Made by a program: the position numbers and the translations under genes. Of a DNA stretch of 64,000 nucleotides, positions 46,021 through 55,618 are shown one piece after another (positions within the stretch are counted from its first letter, which is position 1; the number at the start of each line of letters is the position of its first letter). Below the pieces are notes generated by a model. That model was not told where the DNA came from. It worked only from the letters and a program-made list of their open reading frames with translations, and made no database searches. The stretch is from Flavobacterium sp. CECT 9288. GTDB taxonomy: Bacteria; Bacteroidota; Bacteroidia; Flavobacteriales; Flavobacteriaceae. The stretch covers positions 1,240,001 through 1,304,000 of the forward strand of contig NZ_OU957226.1 of NCBI RefSeq assembly GCF_918731615.1, given 5' to 3'.

Positions 46021-48315
46021 TTAAAATGGATAACCAATAGCTAAGTTGAAAATTAAATTTTCTTTTCTCCAAGGACCACTACTAAAATTGATTTGGTCTA
46101 TAACCCAACGGTTCTCTGAGGGTAAATTTGGTTTTCGTAAAGGAAAAGCAAGATCCGTACGCAATACTAAAAAAGACAAATCGAAGCGTAATCCGGCACC
46201 CGCTCCAACGGCCATTTCACTCATAAATTTATTCGAAAATTTAGCGCCTGGTTTTTCTGTATTTTCACGTAATAACCAAATGTTTCCTGCATCAATAAAC
46301 AAAGCTCCCTTTACGAGTCCATAAATTTGTGCGCGATATTCTGTATTGAACTCGAGCTTAATGTCACCTGATTGATCGGGTAAAAAAGAATTTATATTTT
46401 GGTTTTCATTTTTAAAACTTCCTGGTCCTACAGATCGAGCTCTAAAAGCACGTAAACTATTGGTTCCGCCAATGAAGAATTGTTTAATAAAAGGCATTTC
46501 TCTTGAATTTCCGTATGCAATACCTGCGCCCGCAATGATTCTGGTTGCCAATTGGGAATTTTCTGAAAATTTATAATAATGCCTAAAGTCATTTTCTATT
46601 TTTATAAATTGACTAAAAGGAACATCAAATACGGTAATTGGGTCTTCTTTTTTTGCATTTGCACCTGTGGCTAATCCTGCAATATTTCCAGCTAAATCAA
46701 CGGTACCTTTATAGTAGAACGTATTTTTTCTACGTTTTTGAGTAGTATTGGTATACGTATAAGAATAGGTAGGACCAAAAATCAATTGTTTTTCGATTAC
46801 TTTATTTAAAGATGGATTTTCTGCAATTTTTTCTAAGTACAATTCGGTAACATTCTGAGGGCTCGCGTATGTTATTTCACTAACATTAAGTTGGTGTTCT
46901 TTTCTTTCATTTTCTTTCCAAAGGTATCCAAAAGAGGCTTTGAAGGTTTGCAGAGAATATAGTTTTGTTCTATTTTGAAACTCATAGCCTATTGTGGCTT
47001 TCGTTTTTGGTACAAAACCTGAAGGTGACTTAAATTTAAAAGGAGCGATAATTCTTGGCCAAATTAAATTAGCTTCAGTACCAAAACGATATACATTAAA
47101 GCCATTATTTTGTCCAGAAACTTGTACTTCAACACCACCAAATGCTGAAATAGTTAGCAACTCAGCACCTCTAAAAGTGTTGCGATTACTCCAGTTTAGG
47201 TTTAATTCTGTCCCAGTATAATTAGCTGAATTGGTTTTACCCAAAAGCTCTAATTGAATAGATTTTCTAGGTAAAGGTGTTAGATAATAATAAGCATCAA
47301 GATAATTTCCTATAGTATCCGAAACTTTGAATTGATTTTTTACAAATTTAAAAACGCCAAGATTAACAAGTCTGTTTAAGGATAGATTATGATTGGTACG
47401 GTTGTATAAATCCTCTTTTTTAAAATACAAAGCCCTATCAAAAATGCGGGGTTTAAATAAATTTTCGGGATCAATAATAGCGAGTCCATTTTGTTTTTTA
47501 ATGGTATCAATTTTTAGGGCTTTGTTTTCAGTATCAAGAGTATAATTAGAAAACACTACTATTTTATTTATTTTGTAGGGTGTTGTTGCAAGTTTAGATG
47601 CATCAGACTTGACTTTAACAATAAGGTCTACTTTATTTTTTGCAACAGTTGAGTCTACTTGAACAATAATATTATCAGGATTAAAGTAAAAAAAACCTTT
47701 TTCTTTTAATCTAGCATCAATCCTATTTCGTTCCTCTTTTATTTGTTCTAAACTGTATGGATCTCCTTTTTTTAATAAGGATCGTCGTTGCGTATTGCGT
47801 ATTTCAATTCCTATTTTTGAGGAGTCTATTGGGAACTTAACTTCATTAATTGTATACTGTTTTCCTGTAGTTACCGTGTATGTAGCGCTAGCTTTTTTAT
47901 CAACACGTGTTGAATCGGCTCTGCTTTTTCCGTTAAAGTATCCATTATTTTCAATGTAGTTTTGCAAGACACTTTTGTTATACTCTAAATCAACTTGGCT
48001 ATATAATACAGGCGGTTCTCCCACTTTATTTTTAAGCCAGTATCTCAAGCCTTTTTCTTTTTTTGGAGTTCCAGCAAGGTTATAAATGTATAATTTTGGT
48101 TTTAATCCTAATAAAGATTTATTGGGCTTGGGTCTTACTAGTGCTTCTAAATTGTTTTTGAGTTCTTTTCTGGATTTCTTAGTACTGTCATTTTTTTCAA
48201 TAGTAACATCGGCACCTGTATACAACAATTCACCTTCGGGTAAAAAGCGAGTGTTACTGCACGATTGAAGTAAAAAAAATAAAATTATTAAGTTAAAAAC
48301 ACCTTTGCTTTTCAT
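46021..48315 (-). CDS. tamL: TamL: lipoprotein form of the TamA/BamA outer-membrane protein
   Basis: The frame opens at 48345, but ATG at 48315 gives a good lipoprotein signal, MKSKGVFNLIILFFLLQSCS, with the lipid cysteine at residue 19. The 764-residue product has POTRA-like repeats (about 60-340) and a C-terminal beta-barrel of the surface-antigen type (about 380-764), ending FNLAIGYPF. It contains the barrel-lid style motif QFFIGGTNSLRAFRARSVGP. In Bacteroidota the TamA equivalent is lipidated and called TamL. It works with TamB encoded 63 bp upstream. Confidence 0.88.
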   Translation of the reverse strand: MKSKGVFNLIILFFLLQSCSNTRFLPEGELLYTGADVTIEKNDSTKKSRKELKNNLEALVRPKPNKSLLGLKPKLYIYNLAGTPKKEKGLRYWLKNKVGEPPVLYSQVDLEYNKSVLQNYIENNGYFNGKSRADSTRVDKKASATYTVTTGKQYTINEVKFPIDSSKIGIEIRNTQRRSLLKKGDPYSLEQIKEERNRIDARLKEKGFFYFNPDNIIVQVDSTVAKNKVDLIVKVKSDASKLATTPYKINKIVVFSNYTLDTENKALKIDTIKKQNGLAIIDPENLFKPRIFDRALYFKKEDLYNRTNHNLSLNRLVNLGVFKFVKNQFKVSDTIGNYLDAYYYLTPLPRKSIQLELLGKTNSANYTGTELNLNWSNRNTFRGAELLTISAFGGVEVQVSGQNNGFNVYRFGTEANLIWPRIIAPFKFKSPSGFVPKTKATIGYEFQNRTKLYSLQTFKASFGYLWKENERKEHQLNVSEITYASPQNVTELYLEKIAENPSLNKVIEKQLIFGPTYSYTYTNTTQKRRKNTFYYKGTVDLAGNIAGLATGANAKKEDPITVFDVPFSQFIKIENDFRHYYKFSENSQLATRIIAGAGIAYGNSREMPFIKQFFIGGTNSLRAFRARSVGPGSFKNENQNINSFLPDQSGDIKLEFNTEYRAQIYGLVKGALFIDAGNIWLLRENTEKPGAKFSNKFMSEMAVGAGAGLRFDLSFLVLRTDLAFPLRKPNLPSENRWVIDQINFSSGPWRKENLIFNLAIGYPF

Positions 48316-48378
48316 TGTGATAGGGTATGAAGTAAATAAAGTCATTTGAAATAAATCAGCTTTATTTATTATTTGAAA

Positions 48379-51300
48379 TTATTTTTTTGATGCATTTTTT
48401 CGAAACAATTCACTGAACTTGTTGTAATCCATTGTGATTACAAATGCAACTCCTGTTTCTACAACTTCACCTTGAAGTGCTACTTGGTATTTATTGACAC
48501 GATAAGCCCTTACTTTATATCTTCCATCTTTTGTAAGTTGATAATCAATAGAAACATCACCTGCAATATTATTTGCATTTTGATTGGCTTGTTGAGAACC
48601 TTCAATACCAAAACTACTTCCTACGGTTATTTTGAGTCGGTCATTGAGTAGTTTTTTGGAAACACCTACACTCAAATCAGTTTTGTTTTGACGTTGTCCT
48701 GATGTGAAATCTTCAGTTGTATTTAAATCAAAATTCAATTCGATACCTTGAATTAAATCTCCTGCCAAGTTGTTGAGTTGTTGCGATAAAATTTTGCTAG
48801 CGCTTTCTCTAGCTAATGAAGAAACGGTTGTACCACCGTTTTCATTAGTAAAAGGATTCTCCCCAATAAAACGATTTAATAACAACAACGCAAAAACTTG
48901 CTTGTTCAACTCATCTTGTTGTTCTCTTAATTGACTAAGTTTAGCTTGAGTGGTATTAATAATTTCAGTAGAAACATTGTTGTTGCCATCAGGTAAAATG
49001 ATATCAAATGAAATGTTGGGTTTCATTAGTTCGCCATTCATTTTTAGGGCTGTTTCAAAAGGAATTTTTTCTTTGTATGTATTTCTTACCGTAGCTGTTA
49101 TGTCACCCAATTGATCGTTTACTAAATCAATAGGCGCAGCATTAGTTTTATAAATAGCTGTAATATTAATATCTGCACTAGTTGGTTCGCCAGTCCATAA
49201 AATGTAACTACCTTCTTTGATATTGAATTTTCGTTTAATACCGTTAAAATTCATTTCGTAGCTTCCTTCATTCAACTCATATCGACCTGTTAAGTTCGTT
49301 TTCCCTGATGCATCTATGCCGCCAGTTAATTGAGCCTCGCCTTTTAATTTTAAATAATCTCCATTTGCTTTGTCAATAACCAGTGAAAGCTCTGCATCTT
49401 TATCTATCTCAATATTTACTGATGCATTAATACCTTTTACGGTTGATTCACTACTTATAGTTTCAAGATTTGTATTCGTAATTATTTGAGGATTATCTTG
49501 ATCAATAAATTCAACAATTCCCTCTCGATCAGCAATGGAGGGATCAGATTGTGGTAATACAATGGTAAACTTGGTGTCCTTATTGATTTTTATTGTACCA
49601 TCAATTATTGGATTATCAATACTACCAGCTATCCTGATGTTGTTATCCAGAAATAATTCACCGTAGTATAAATCATTGTCTTTTGCTTTTGAATTTACTG
49701 CTTTAAAATTTTTAGCATCAACGGTTAGATTAAATCCGAAATTACTAAAAGTGGAGGTGTCAATTGTACCGTTAACGTTCAAATCATTGTCATTTTCATC
49801 CTTTATGGTAAAGGTTTCAAAAACAATTGTGTTGGGTTGAAAAACTATTTTATCATTAATAGATTTGAATTTGGCATTAAGTGGGGTAACCTTAAAACCA
49901 ACATCGTTAAAACCGATTTCACCTTGTACATTAGGTTGGCTTGCACTTCCCGTAATCGATAATTTTCCGTTTAAAAAACCAGTACTTTCCGTTAGATTAT
50001 TTAAAGTAAATCCTTGAATACTTTTAAGATTTAATTTATCAATAATTAAATTCATATCAAAACTACTGTTGGTAGTTTTATAATTCCCCTCTAGATTTAC
50101 TTGATTCCCTTGACCTGTGATTTCTACGATGGCATCATACTGATTTGTAATGGTGTTTTTTACTTGAAGTTTTACATTGCCAATAGTATCTTTTTTGAAG
50201 GTAAAATTCTCAACACTTAAATCAGAAGTGAAAAGGGGTGATGTGTTTATATTTCTTATTTCTGCCGTTCCATTGATTTTTCCACTAAGTTGTAAGTCCT
50301 TTTTCTCCACAAAACTTGTAATGGTGTTGATATCAAACTCCTTAAAATTGACTTGTACTGGCGCGTTTGCCAAATTAGATTCTGATTGAACTTGAATGGT
50401 ACTTCCGTTGTTTTTAAGATTAAAATTATTAATAAACAAGCCTTTAGTTAAACTGCTAACTACGTTTTCTTTATCAATGGTCCACGGTTCATAATTCAAA
50501 ATTAATTTATCAGGATTCAATCGTATTTCTGTACCACCATTTTGAGATTGAACAGTACCTGCAATGAGGTAGCGTTCTTCTTCTTCTTTAGTGTTTTTTA
50601 ACTGAAGTGCATACGTTATGATGTTATTTTGAATATCCCCAGTTAGCTCTGTATGCGGAAGCTCAAACTGTTCGTTTTGGATATCATCAACAATAAAATT
50701 ATAAAGCAACTTTTTATCTTGTGTATCCAGTTTTAAGGTAGCGTTTGTAACAGTAATGCTCTCATAAACTAGTTTTGGAATGGCACCATTTAGCACAATC
50801 GAATCATTTACACTGTTGTAATTACCTGTAATAGTTATCGGTTCAAGACTTTTAATTTGAGGAATCAATTGCATCACAATTGGGCTATCCTTGATTTGAA
50901 CCTTAAAATCAAATTGCTGATTTTCTTTAGTATTCTTTTTCGCTTTTTTAGGAGTCGTATCGTAATAAGCAGCAATCGAGTTGGTAACAGCAGTTCCTAT
51001 TTTTGATAATTTGTATTTCCCTTCTAAAAACGCATCCATGAAAGGTGCTTTAACTTCAATAGAATTTTTTTGAGCGGTTGCTATTGCATGAACTTGAATA
51101 GAATCAATAGTATAGTTTTCTTTGGCATTGGTAACATTAATGTGATGAGCAGTTAATGAACCATTTAGATAATCTAAATCCCCCGATTGGATGTCTGCAT
51201 CTACAATACCTCGAATTTTTAAAGGTCCCGCATGTAAATTCAGTTTTTCTAAATCAGCAATATCTACATTTAATTTTATTTTTCCGGATGGATATTTATC

Positions 51301-53367
51301 TTGAAATCTACCATTACCTACTAAATTAAATGTCAAATTAGGGTCTCTAGCCACTGCTGTAGCGTTAAAATTACCTTTTTTGACAGACCCTTTTATAGCT
51401 ATATTTTTATACGTATACTTGTTAAAATACGCTTTTTGAATACTTGCATTAAGAGCTACTGTTGCTGTTTTTGGGTTGAAACCAGTACCTTTGATAGTGG
51501 TTTTTAGGGTGATTTTACCAATGGAGTCGTTCTTGATAAATTTTCCCAAATCAAAGTTTACAAAATCAGCTTTGGCATCATATTTTTCAAAGTTTTTGCG
51601 ACTTTGATCAAATTTGGCTTTGATATTTGCATTTCCATAACTACTTATGAGCTTCAAATCAGTCAAAAAAGTAGCAATAGTTCCCTTAAAAGTACCTGTA
51701 ACAGTCATTCTTGCAGGTAATTGAATGGTGTTAGGAATAGTTCCTTTGGCTACAAAATTATTGATGTCTTTTTGACCAGACTGAAATTTTTTAATATTAA
51801 TGTCAAAGTAGGTTTTATCAACATTTGGTAAACCAATTATTGTACCGCTTGCTGCCAGTGAGGTTGAGCCTATTCCGCTGATTTCCATTGACGGAATTGT
51901 TATATTTTTTACTTTTCCTTTTACCTTTCCGTTTATAGAAATGACTGCTTTTGGATTACTTTTAAATGGATTTGTAGAAGCTAAATTAGGAACAAATAAC
52001 AGAATATCTTGAAAACCAATACTACTTTTGGTAAGGTTTGCTATCAAACTCAAATCTCCAATATTTTTTGAAATAGTAGCAAGAGATGAATATCCTATTT
52101 GTATTTCATTCTTTATTTCGGTTTGAGGAGTTTTTAAATACAAATTTTTGATAAAAGCATTTTTACTCCCATAAAAAAAGTCACCGTTTAGCTCCGTAAT
52201 ATTCAATCCGCTTTTATCTCTTGCAGATAAAGATTTGAGTTCACCTGCTATGTTTTCAGCGTTGTAATTGAGAACTTCTAGGTCTAGATTCAAGTTTTTG
52301 ATATCTAAATGATTGTAGTCTAATCCTTTTGGAGTAAAAGCAACGTTATTGTTATCATATTTAAAATTGATTCTCTTAAAAACACTCTTTTTTACTTTTA
52401 CATCCCAATTGTTTGCGGTTTTTGAAGGCATTGTATTTTGGGTAACTATTTTTTTTATTTTACCTAATTCTAAAGCACCTTCAACACCAGTTAACTCTAA
52501 GTTTTCTAAAATAGCATATTGATTGTTCAAGTCTATTTTATCTACTTTGGTGATCAATTTTTTCACGTAGATATTGGTAGCCAATTTAGATTCATGGCTT
52601 TTGTATTCAATTTTTATTTTACCAAGGTCTACATCACCAAATTTTAATTTCAAAGGATTTTCTGTTGCATTATTCTCTGTTACTTTGCCTGATTTTTTTG
52701 TAGAAGCAATGCCTTGAATTAATTTGAATTGCAAACCATTAACCTTGATTTTAGGAATGTCAAAGTTCATTTGGTTTAAATCAAATGTTTTAATGCTAGT
52801 TTTGAAATGATTGAGATAGGTTGCAATTTCATTATTTGAAATAGCATCAGAATAGTGAAAATTAATTCTATCCAACTGAATTTCTTCTACTGAGAATTCC
52901 ATTGGGGCTGAATCAGTCTTTTGTTTTTCTTGAGATGCAAGGGCTTTAATAATGTAGTCAAAATTAAAAGTTCCTTTGCTGTCTTTTTTTATGTGCGCCG
53001 TAATACCTGATAAATCAACACTATTTATGGCTACTTTATTGTTTATAAGTTGAAATAAACTGATGTTTACAGCAAGAGTATCTCCAGCAAAAAGAGTGTC
53101 TTTTTTTTGGTCTTCAAAGTATACGCCCTTTAAAATAACTTTCTTTGGAAACCCTATTTCTAGACTGTCAATCACAACCTTTGTTTTGATTTTTCCTTCA
53201 AGATAGTTCACCGCTTTGTTCTTGGCATAATTTTGAACGGATGGAATTTGTATCACCAAAAACAGTATTAAAAATAGGGATATCAAGGAGCCAACTGTCC
53301 AGAGGAACACTTTTAAAAGAAGCTGTAAATATTTTTTCAAACGAAGTTTTTTATCTATCAAAACCAT
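48379..53367 (-). CDS. tamB: TamB-like translocation and assembly protein (DUF490)
   Basis: A 1662-residue protein with an N-terminal membrane anchor (about 16-36) and a long repetitive beta-rich body typical of TamB/AsmA-type proteins that bridge inner and outer membranes. The C-terminal 350 residues form the conserved TamB (DUF490) domain, for example ITAIYKTNAAPIDLVNDQL and LLLNRFIGENPFTNENGG. It probably helps outer-membrane protein insertion and/or lipid transport with the adjacent TamL. Confidence 0.92.
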   Translation of the reverse strand: MVLIDKKLRLKKYLQLLLKVFLWTVGSLISLFLILFLVIQIPSVQNYAKNKAVNYLEGKIKTKVVIDSLEIGFPKKVILKGVYFEDQKKDTLFAGDTLAVNISLFQLINNKVAINSVDLSGITAHIKKDSKGTFNFDYIIKALASQEKQKTDSAPMEFSVEEIQLDRINFHYSDAISNNEIATYLNHFKTSIKTFDLNQMNFDIPKIKVNGLQFKLIQGIASTKKSGKVTENNATENPLKLKFGDVDLGKIKIEYKSHESKLATNIYVKKLITKVDKIDLNNQYAILENLELTGVEGALELGKIKKIVTQNTMPSKTANNWDVKVKKSVFKRINFKYDNNNVAFTPKGLDYNHLDIKNLNLDLEVLNYNAENIAGELKSLSARDKSGLNITELNGDFFYGSKNAFIKNLYLKTPQTEIKNEIQIGYSSLATISKNIGDLSLIANLTKSSIGFQDILLFVPNLASTNPFKSNPKAVISINGKVKGKVKNITIPSMEISGIGSTSLAASGTIIGLPNVDKTYFDINIKKFQSGQKDINNFVAKGTIPNTIQLPARMTVTGTFKGTIATFLTDLKLISSYGNANIKAKFDQSRKNFEKYDAKADFVNFDLGKFIKNDSIGKITLKTTIKGTGFNPKTATVALNASIQKAYFNKYTYKNIAIKGSVKKGNFNATAVARDPNLTFNLVGNGRFQDKYPSGKIKLNVDIADLEKLNLHAGPLKIRGIVDADIQSGDLDYLNGSLTAHHINVTNAKENYTIDSIQVHAIATAQKNSIEVKAPFMDAFLEGKYKLSKIGTAVTNSIAAYYDTTPKKAKKNTKENQQFDFKVQIKDSPIVMQLIPQIKSLEPITITGNYNSVNDSIVLNGAIPKLVYESITVTNATLKLDTQDKKLLYNFIVDDIQNEQFELPHTELTGDIQNNIITYALQLKNTKEEEERYLIAGTVQSQNGGTEIRLNPDKLILNYEPWTIDKENVVSSLTKGLFINNFNLKNNGSTIQVQSESNLANAPVQVNFKEFDINTITSFVEKKDLQLSGKINGTAEIRNINTSPLFTSDLSVENFTFKKDTIGNVKLQVKNTITNQYDAIVEITGQGNQVNLEGNYKTTNSSFDMNLIIDKLNLKSIQGFTLNNLTESTGFLNGKLSITGSASQPNVQGEIGFNDVGFKVTPLNAKFKSINDKIVFQPNTIVFETFTIKDENDNDLNVNGTIDTSTFSNFGFNLTVDAKNFKAVNSKAKDNDLYYGELFLDNNIRIAGSIDNPIIDGTIKINKDTKFTIVLPQSDPSIADREGIVEFIDQDNPQIITNTNLETISSESTVKGINASVNIEIDKDAELSLVIDKANGDYLKLKGEAQLTGGIDASGKTNLTGRYELNEGSYEMNFNGIKRKFNIKEGSYILWTGEPTSADINITAIYKTNAAPIDLVNDQLGDITATVRNTYKEKIPFETALKMNGELMKPNISFDIILPDGNNNVSTEIINTTQAKLSQLREQQDELNKQVFALLLLNRFIGENPFTNENGGTTVSSLARESASKILSQQLNNLAGDLIQGIELNFDLNTTEDFTSGQRQNKTDLSVGVSKKLLNDRLKITVGSSFGIEGSQQANQNANNIAGDVSIDYQLTKDGRYKVRAYRVNKYQVALQGEVVETGVAFVITMDYNKFSELFRKNASKK

Positions 53368-53537
53368 GTGATGTATGTGCTAATGCAGAAACATAAATGT
53401 CTACAAATATCGCTACAAAACAACAATTACCATTATATAATTGTATAAAATAGTTATATAATTCTTTCAAAAAAATAGTATGGCAATTGTTCCTATTCCC
53501 ATTTTTAGGATTAAGACGTAACCGTTATGCTTAAATA

Positions 53538-53576
53538 CTTTGGGTGAAATATTCTAAGAATGTATTTCACCCAAAG
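53538..53576. terminator. 13-bp perfect hairpin, probable transcript end
   Basis: CTTTGGGTGAAAT (53538-53550) pairs perfectly with ATTTCACCCAAAG (53564-53576) with a 13-nt loop, 29 bp beyond the stop of the thioesterase gene. There is no T-run on the minus strand, so it may act as an RNA 3'-end stabiliser rather than as an intrinsic terminator. Confidence 0.55.
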
Positions 53577-53604
53577 GAAAAAAAGTGTGTTTGATAAGAA
53601 CGTA

Positions 53605-54024
53605 TTATTCTTTTGGAAAAACACTCAAAGCTTTTTTGGCCAATTCAGGTGTAGGCAAAGCTAATTTTCTCAGTTTAATATCCATCCAAGCACCATCAAC
53701 AGTTATGGTTGCACAAACTTGATCGGCATCATTTCTAAACTCGTGAATAATAGACCATCTTGAGCCGTCTTCATTGACTTGTGAGCTTCTGGTATGCATG
53801 ACAATTTTGTCTGAAAGTTTGATTTCTTTTCTAAAAACACATTCTTCTCTAAACAAAATTGGACCAAAACCCTGTGCTTGCATTACTTTCATGGTTAAAC
53901 CAAGGCTTTCTAGTATTTCAATACGGTGTTGTGCTCCAAAATCATAATACGCACTGTGTCTTACATGAAAATTAGGATCAAGATCAGACCAACGAAAAGA
54001 CAATTCTTTTATAAATACGCTCAT
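53605..54024 (-). CDS. Acyl-CoA thioesterase, hotdog fold (4HBT type)
   Basis: A 139-residue hotdog-fold protein. The motif LSFRWSDLDPNFHVRHSAYYDF (about 8-29) places the catalytic Asp and the NxH segment as in 4-hydroxybenzoyl-CoA/YbgC-type thioesterases. Other family segments are FGPILFREECVFRKEI and ITVDGAWMD. It hydrolyses an acyl-CoA of unknown chain type in the cytoplasm. Confidence 0.88.
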   Translation of the reverse strand: MSVFIKELSFRWSDLDPNFHVRHSAYYDFGAQHRIEILESLGLTMKVMQAQGFGPILFREECVFRKEIKLSDKIVMHTRSSQVNEDGSRWSIIHEFRNDADQVCATITVDGAWMDIKLRKLALPTPELAKKALSVFPKE

Positions 54025-54355
54025 TTTTAATCGGGGTTTTTGTTTTTAAAATGGATTGCTAAGGTGCGAAAAAGTTTTTAGAGTATTCATATTCTTATTT
54101 TACAATTACACCCTGAATTTACTTTTTTAGGAAATACGTTCTTTTTAAGTGGTTTTGCGTGAGTGATGGTAGTGGAAATCCTCCCGTTTTTCTCGGGAGA
54201 TTGAGAACGTACAGCACGACCTCACCGCAACGACAGTGGAGGTGAGGGCACGCCCAAATCATTTTTGTAACGTTTATATTCTTGAAATTGCTTTTAACTA
54301 AAAATTAATAAACGTTTGTAAGCTGTCCTTTGAAAATGATGTAATTTTATGTTCT
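54025..54355. other. Divergent gap containing repeat copy A
   Basis: No ORF or RNA gene is visible. The region contains the intergenic repeat at 54151-54255 (listed separately) and about 100 AT-rich bases before the vWA gene with two AACGTTT-type words (around 54270 and 54310). No convincing TAnnTTTG promoter was found. Confidence 0.5.
54151..54255 (-). repeat. Flavobacterial-type intergenic repeat, copy A
   Basis: Read on the minus strand this begins GGGCGTGCCCT and ends CATCACTCACGCAAAACC. Its conserved words GTCGTGCTGTACGTT, CAATCT and GGATTTCCACTAC line up in order with copy B at 55479-55580, while the central stem-loop differs. Copy A has the stems CCTCACC/GGTGAGG and CTCCCG/CGGGAG. Repeats with these ends are, as I recall, common between genes in Flavobacterium genomes. 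Confidence 0.65.
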
Positions 54356-55474
54356 ATGAAAAACGATAATAAAAAAGGATTTTATTTCAAGCAATACGAA
54401 GCGCCTTTCCAGTCTCCGTTTGATAAACTCTTTGGTATTTTCAAGGAATTAATCACGCATACTTCGGGAGATTTTGATGAGGCAATTGACTGGTTGCGAG
54501 AATTAGATGTAGAGTATAAACTTACTGATGCGTCCTATACCATTGATGATTTTGTTGAAGATTTAAAGAAGAAAGGCTATATCCGGGAAGAGTTGAAAGA
54601 TGATGGAAGTTCCGGACTGGGGATAACAGCCAAGACGGAGCGCGCCATTAGGCAGCAAGCTCTGGATAACATTTTTGGAAATCTTAAACGCTCTGGCAGT
54701 GGCAATCACAAAACCAAACATGTAGGCAATGGAGATGAGCATACAGGAGAGTTTAGAGAATTTCATTTTGGTGACGGACTCGAACGAATTTCTTTGACAG
54801 AGAGTTTACGTAATGCTCAAATCAATAATGGTGTTGGCGATTTTATGCTCACCGAAAATGATTTGGTAGTTGAGGAAACTCAATTTAAGTCGCAAATGAG
54901 TACGGTTTTAATGATTGACATCAGTCACAGTATGATTTTGTATGGTGAGGATAGAATCACACCTGCCAAAAAAGTTGCCATGGCACTGGCAGAATTAATC
55001 ACTACGCGTTATCCCAAAGACACCCTGGATATTCTTGTTTTTGGTAACGATGCTTGGACTATTGCCATACGAGATTTACCCTATTTAAAAGTGGGTCCGT
55101 ATCACACCAATACGGTTGCTGGTTTGCAACTAGCCATGGATATTTTGCGCAGAAAGCGTAATACAAACAAACAAATTTTCATGATTACAGATGGAAAACC
55201 AAGTTGTGTTCGTGAAAAAGATGGTTCGTATTATATGAACAGCAACGGTCTTGATGAATATATTGTGGATAAATGTTACAATCAAGCGCAACAAGCCAGA
55301 AAATTACACATCCCCATCACTACTTTTATGATTGCTAATGATCCTTATTTGCAAAAATTTGTGAACAAGTTTACAGAGTCAAATCAAGGAAAAGCCTTTT
55401 ATACAGGATTAAAAGGATTGGGCGAAATGATTTTTGAGGACTACGAGACCAATAGAAAAAAGAGAATAAAGTAA
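54356..55474 (+). CDS. von Willebrand factor A-domain protein, partner of the AAA ATPase
   Basis: A 372-residue cytoplasmic protein. The N-terminal helical part (about 1-130) is followed by a vWA domain (about 183-360) with the MIDAS motif DISHS (188-192), a Thr in the NTVAG segment and ITDGKPS. Together with the AAA ATPase gene 145 bp downstream it resembles magnesium-chelatase ChlD/ChlI or CoxE/CoxD-type pairs, in which the vWA protein is a cofactor of an ATP-driven remodelling complex. The target is unknown. Confidence 0.88.
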   Translation: MKNDNKKGFYFKQYEAPFQSPFDKLFGIFKELITHTSGDFDEAIDWLRELDVEYKLTDASYTIDDFVEDLKKKGYIREELKDDGSSGLGITAKTERAIRQQALDNIFGNLKRSGSGNHKTKHVGNGDEHTGEFREFHFGDGLERISLTESLRNAQINNGVGDFMLTENDLVVEETQFKSQMSTVLMIDISHSMILYGEDRITPAKKVAMALAELITTRYPKDTLDILVFGNDAWTIAIRDLPYLKVGPYHTNTVAGLQLAMDILRRKRNTNKQIFMITDGKPSCVREKDGSYYMNSNGLDEYIVDKCYNQAQQARKLHIPITTFMIANDPYLQKFVNKFTESNQGKAFYTGLKGLGEMIFEDYETNRKKRIK

Positions 55475-55478
55475 TTTT

Positions 55479-55580
55479 GGGCGTTTCCCTGCGGGTCGGG
55501 CTATTCGTTTCAATCTTTTTTGAGTCCCGATAATTTCGGGACTCAAAAAAGGATTTACACTGCTATCCCTAACGCAAACC
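55479..55580 (+). repeat. Flavobacterial-type intergenic repeat, copy B
   Basis: It begins GGGCGTTTCCCT and ends CTATCCCTAACGCAAACC, sharing GTCGGGCTATTCGTT, CAATCT and GGATTTACACTGC with copy A in opposite orientation. The centre is a 16-bp perfect stem (55515-55530 with 55536-55551, loop TAATT). It starts 5 bp after the vWA stop and may also act as its terminator. Confidence 0.65.
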
Positions 55581-55618
55581 CCAACAAATAATCAATATCA
55601 ATTTCAATAGAAAAATAG

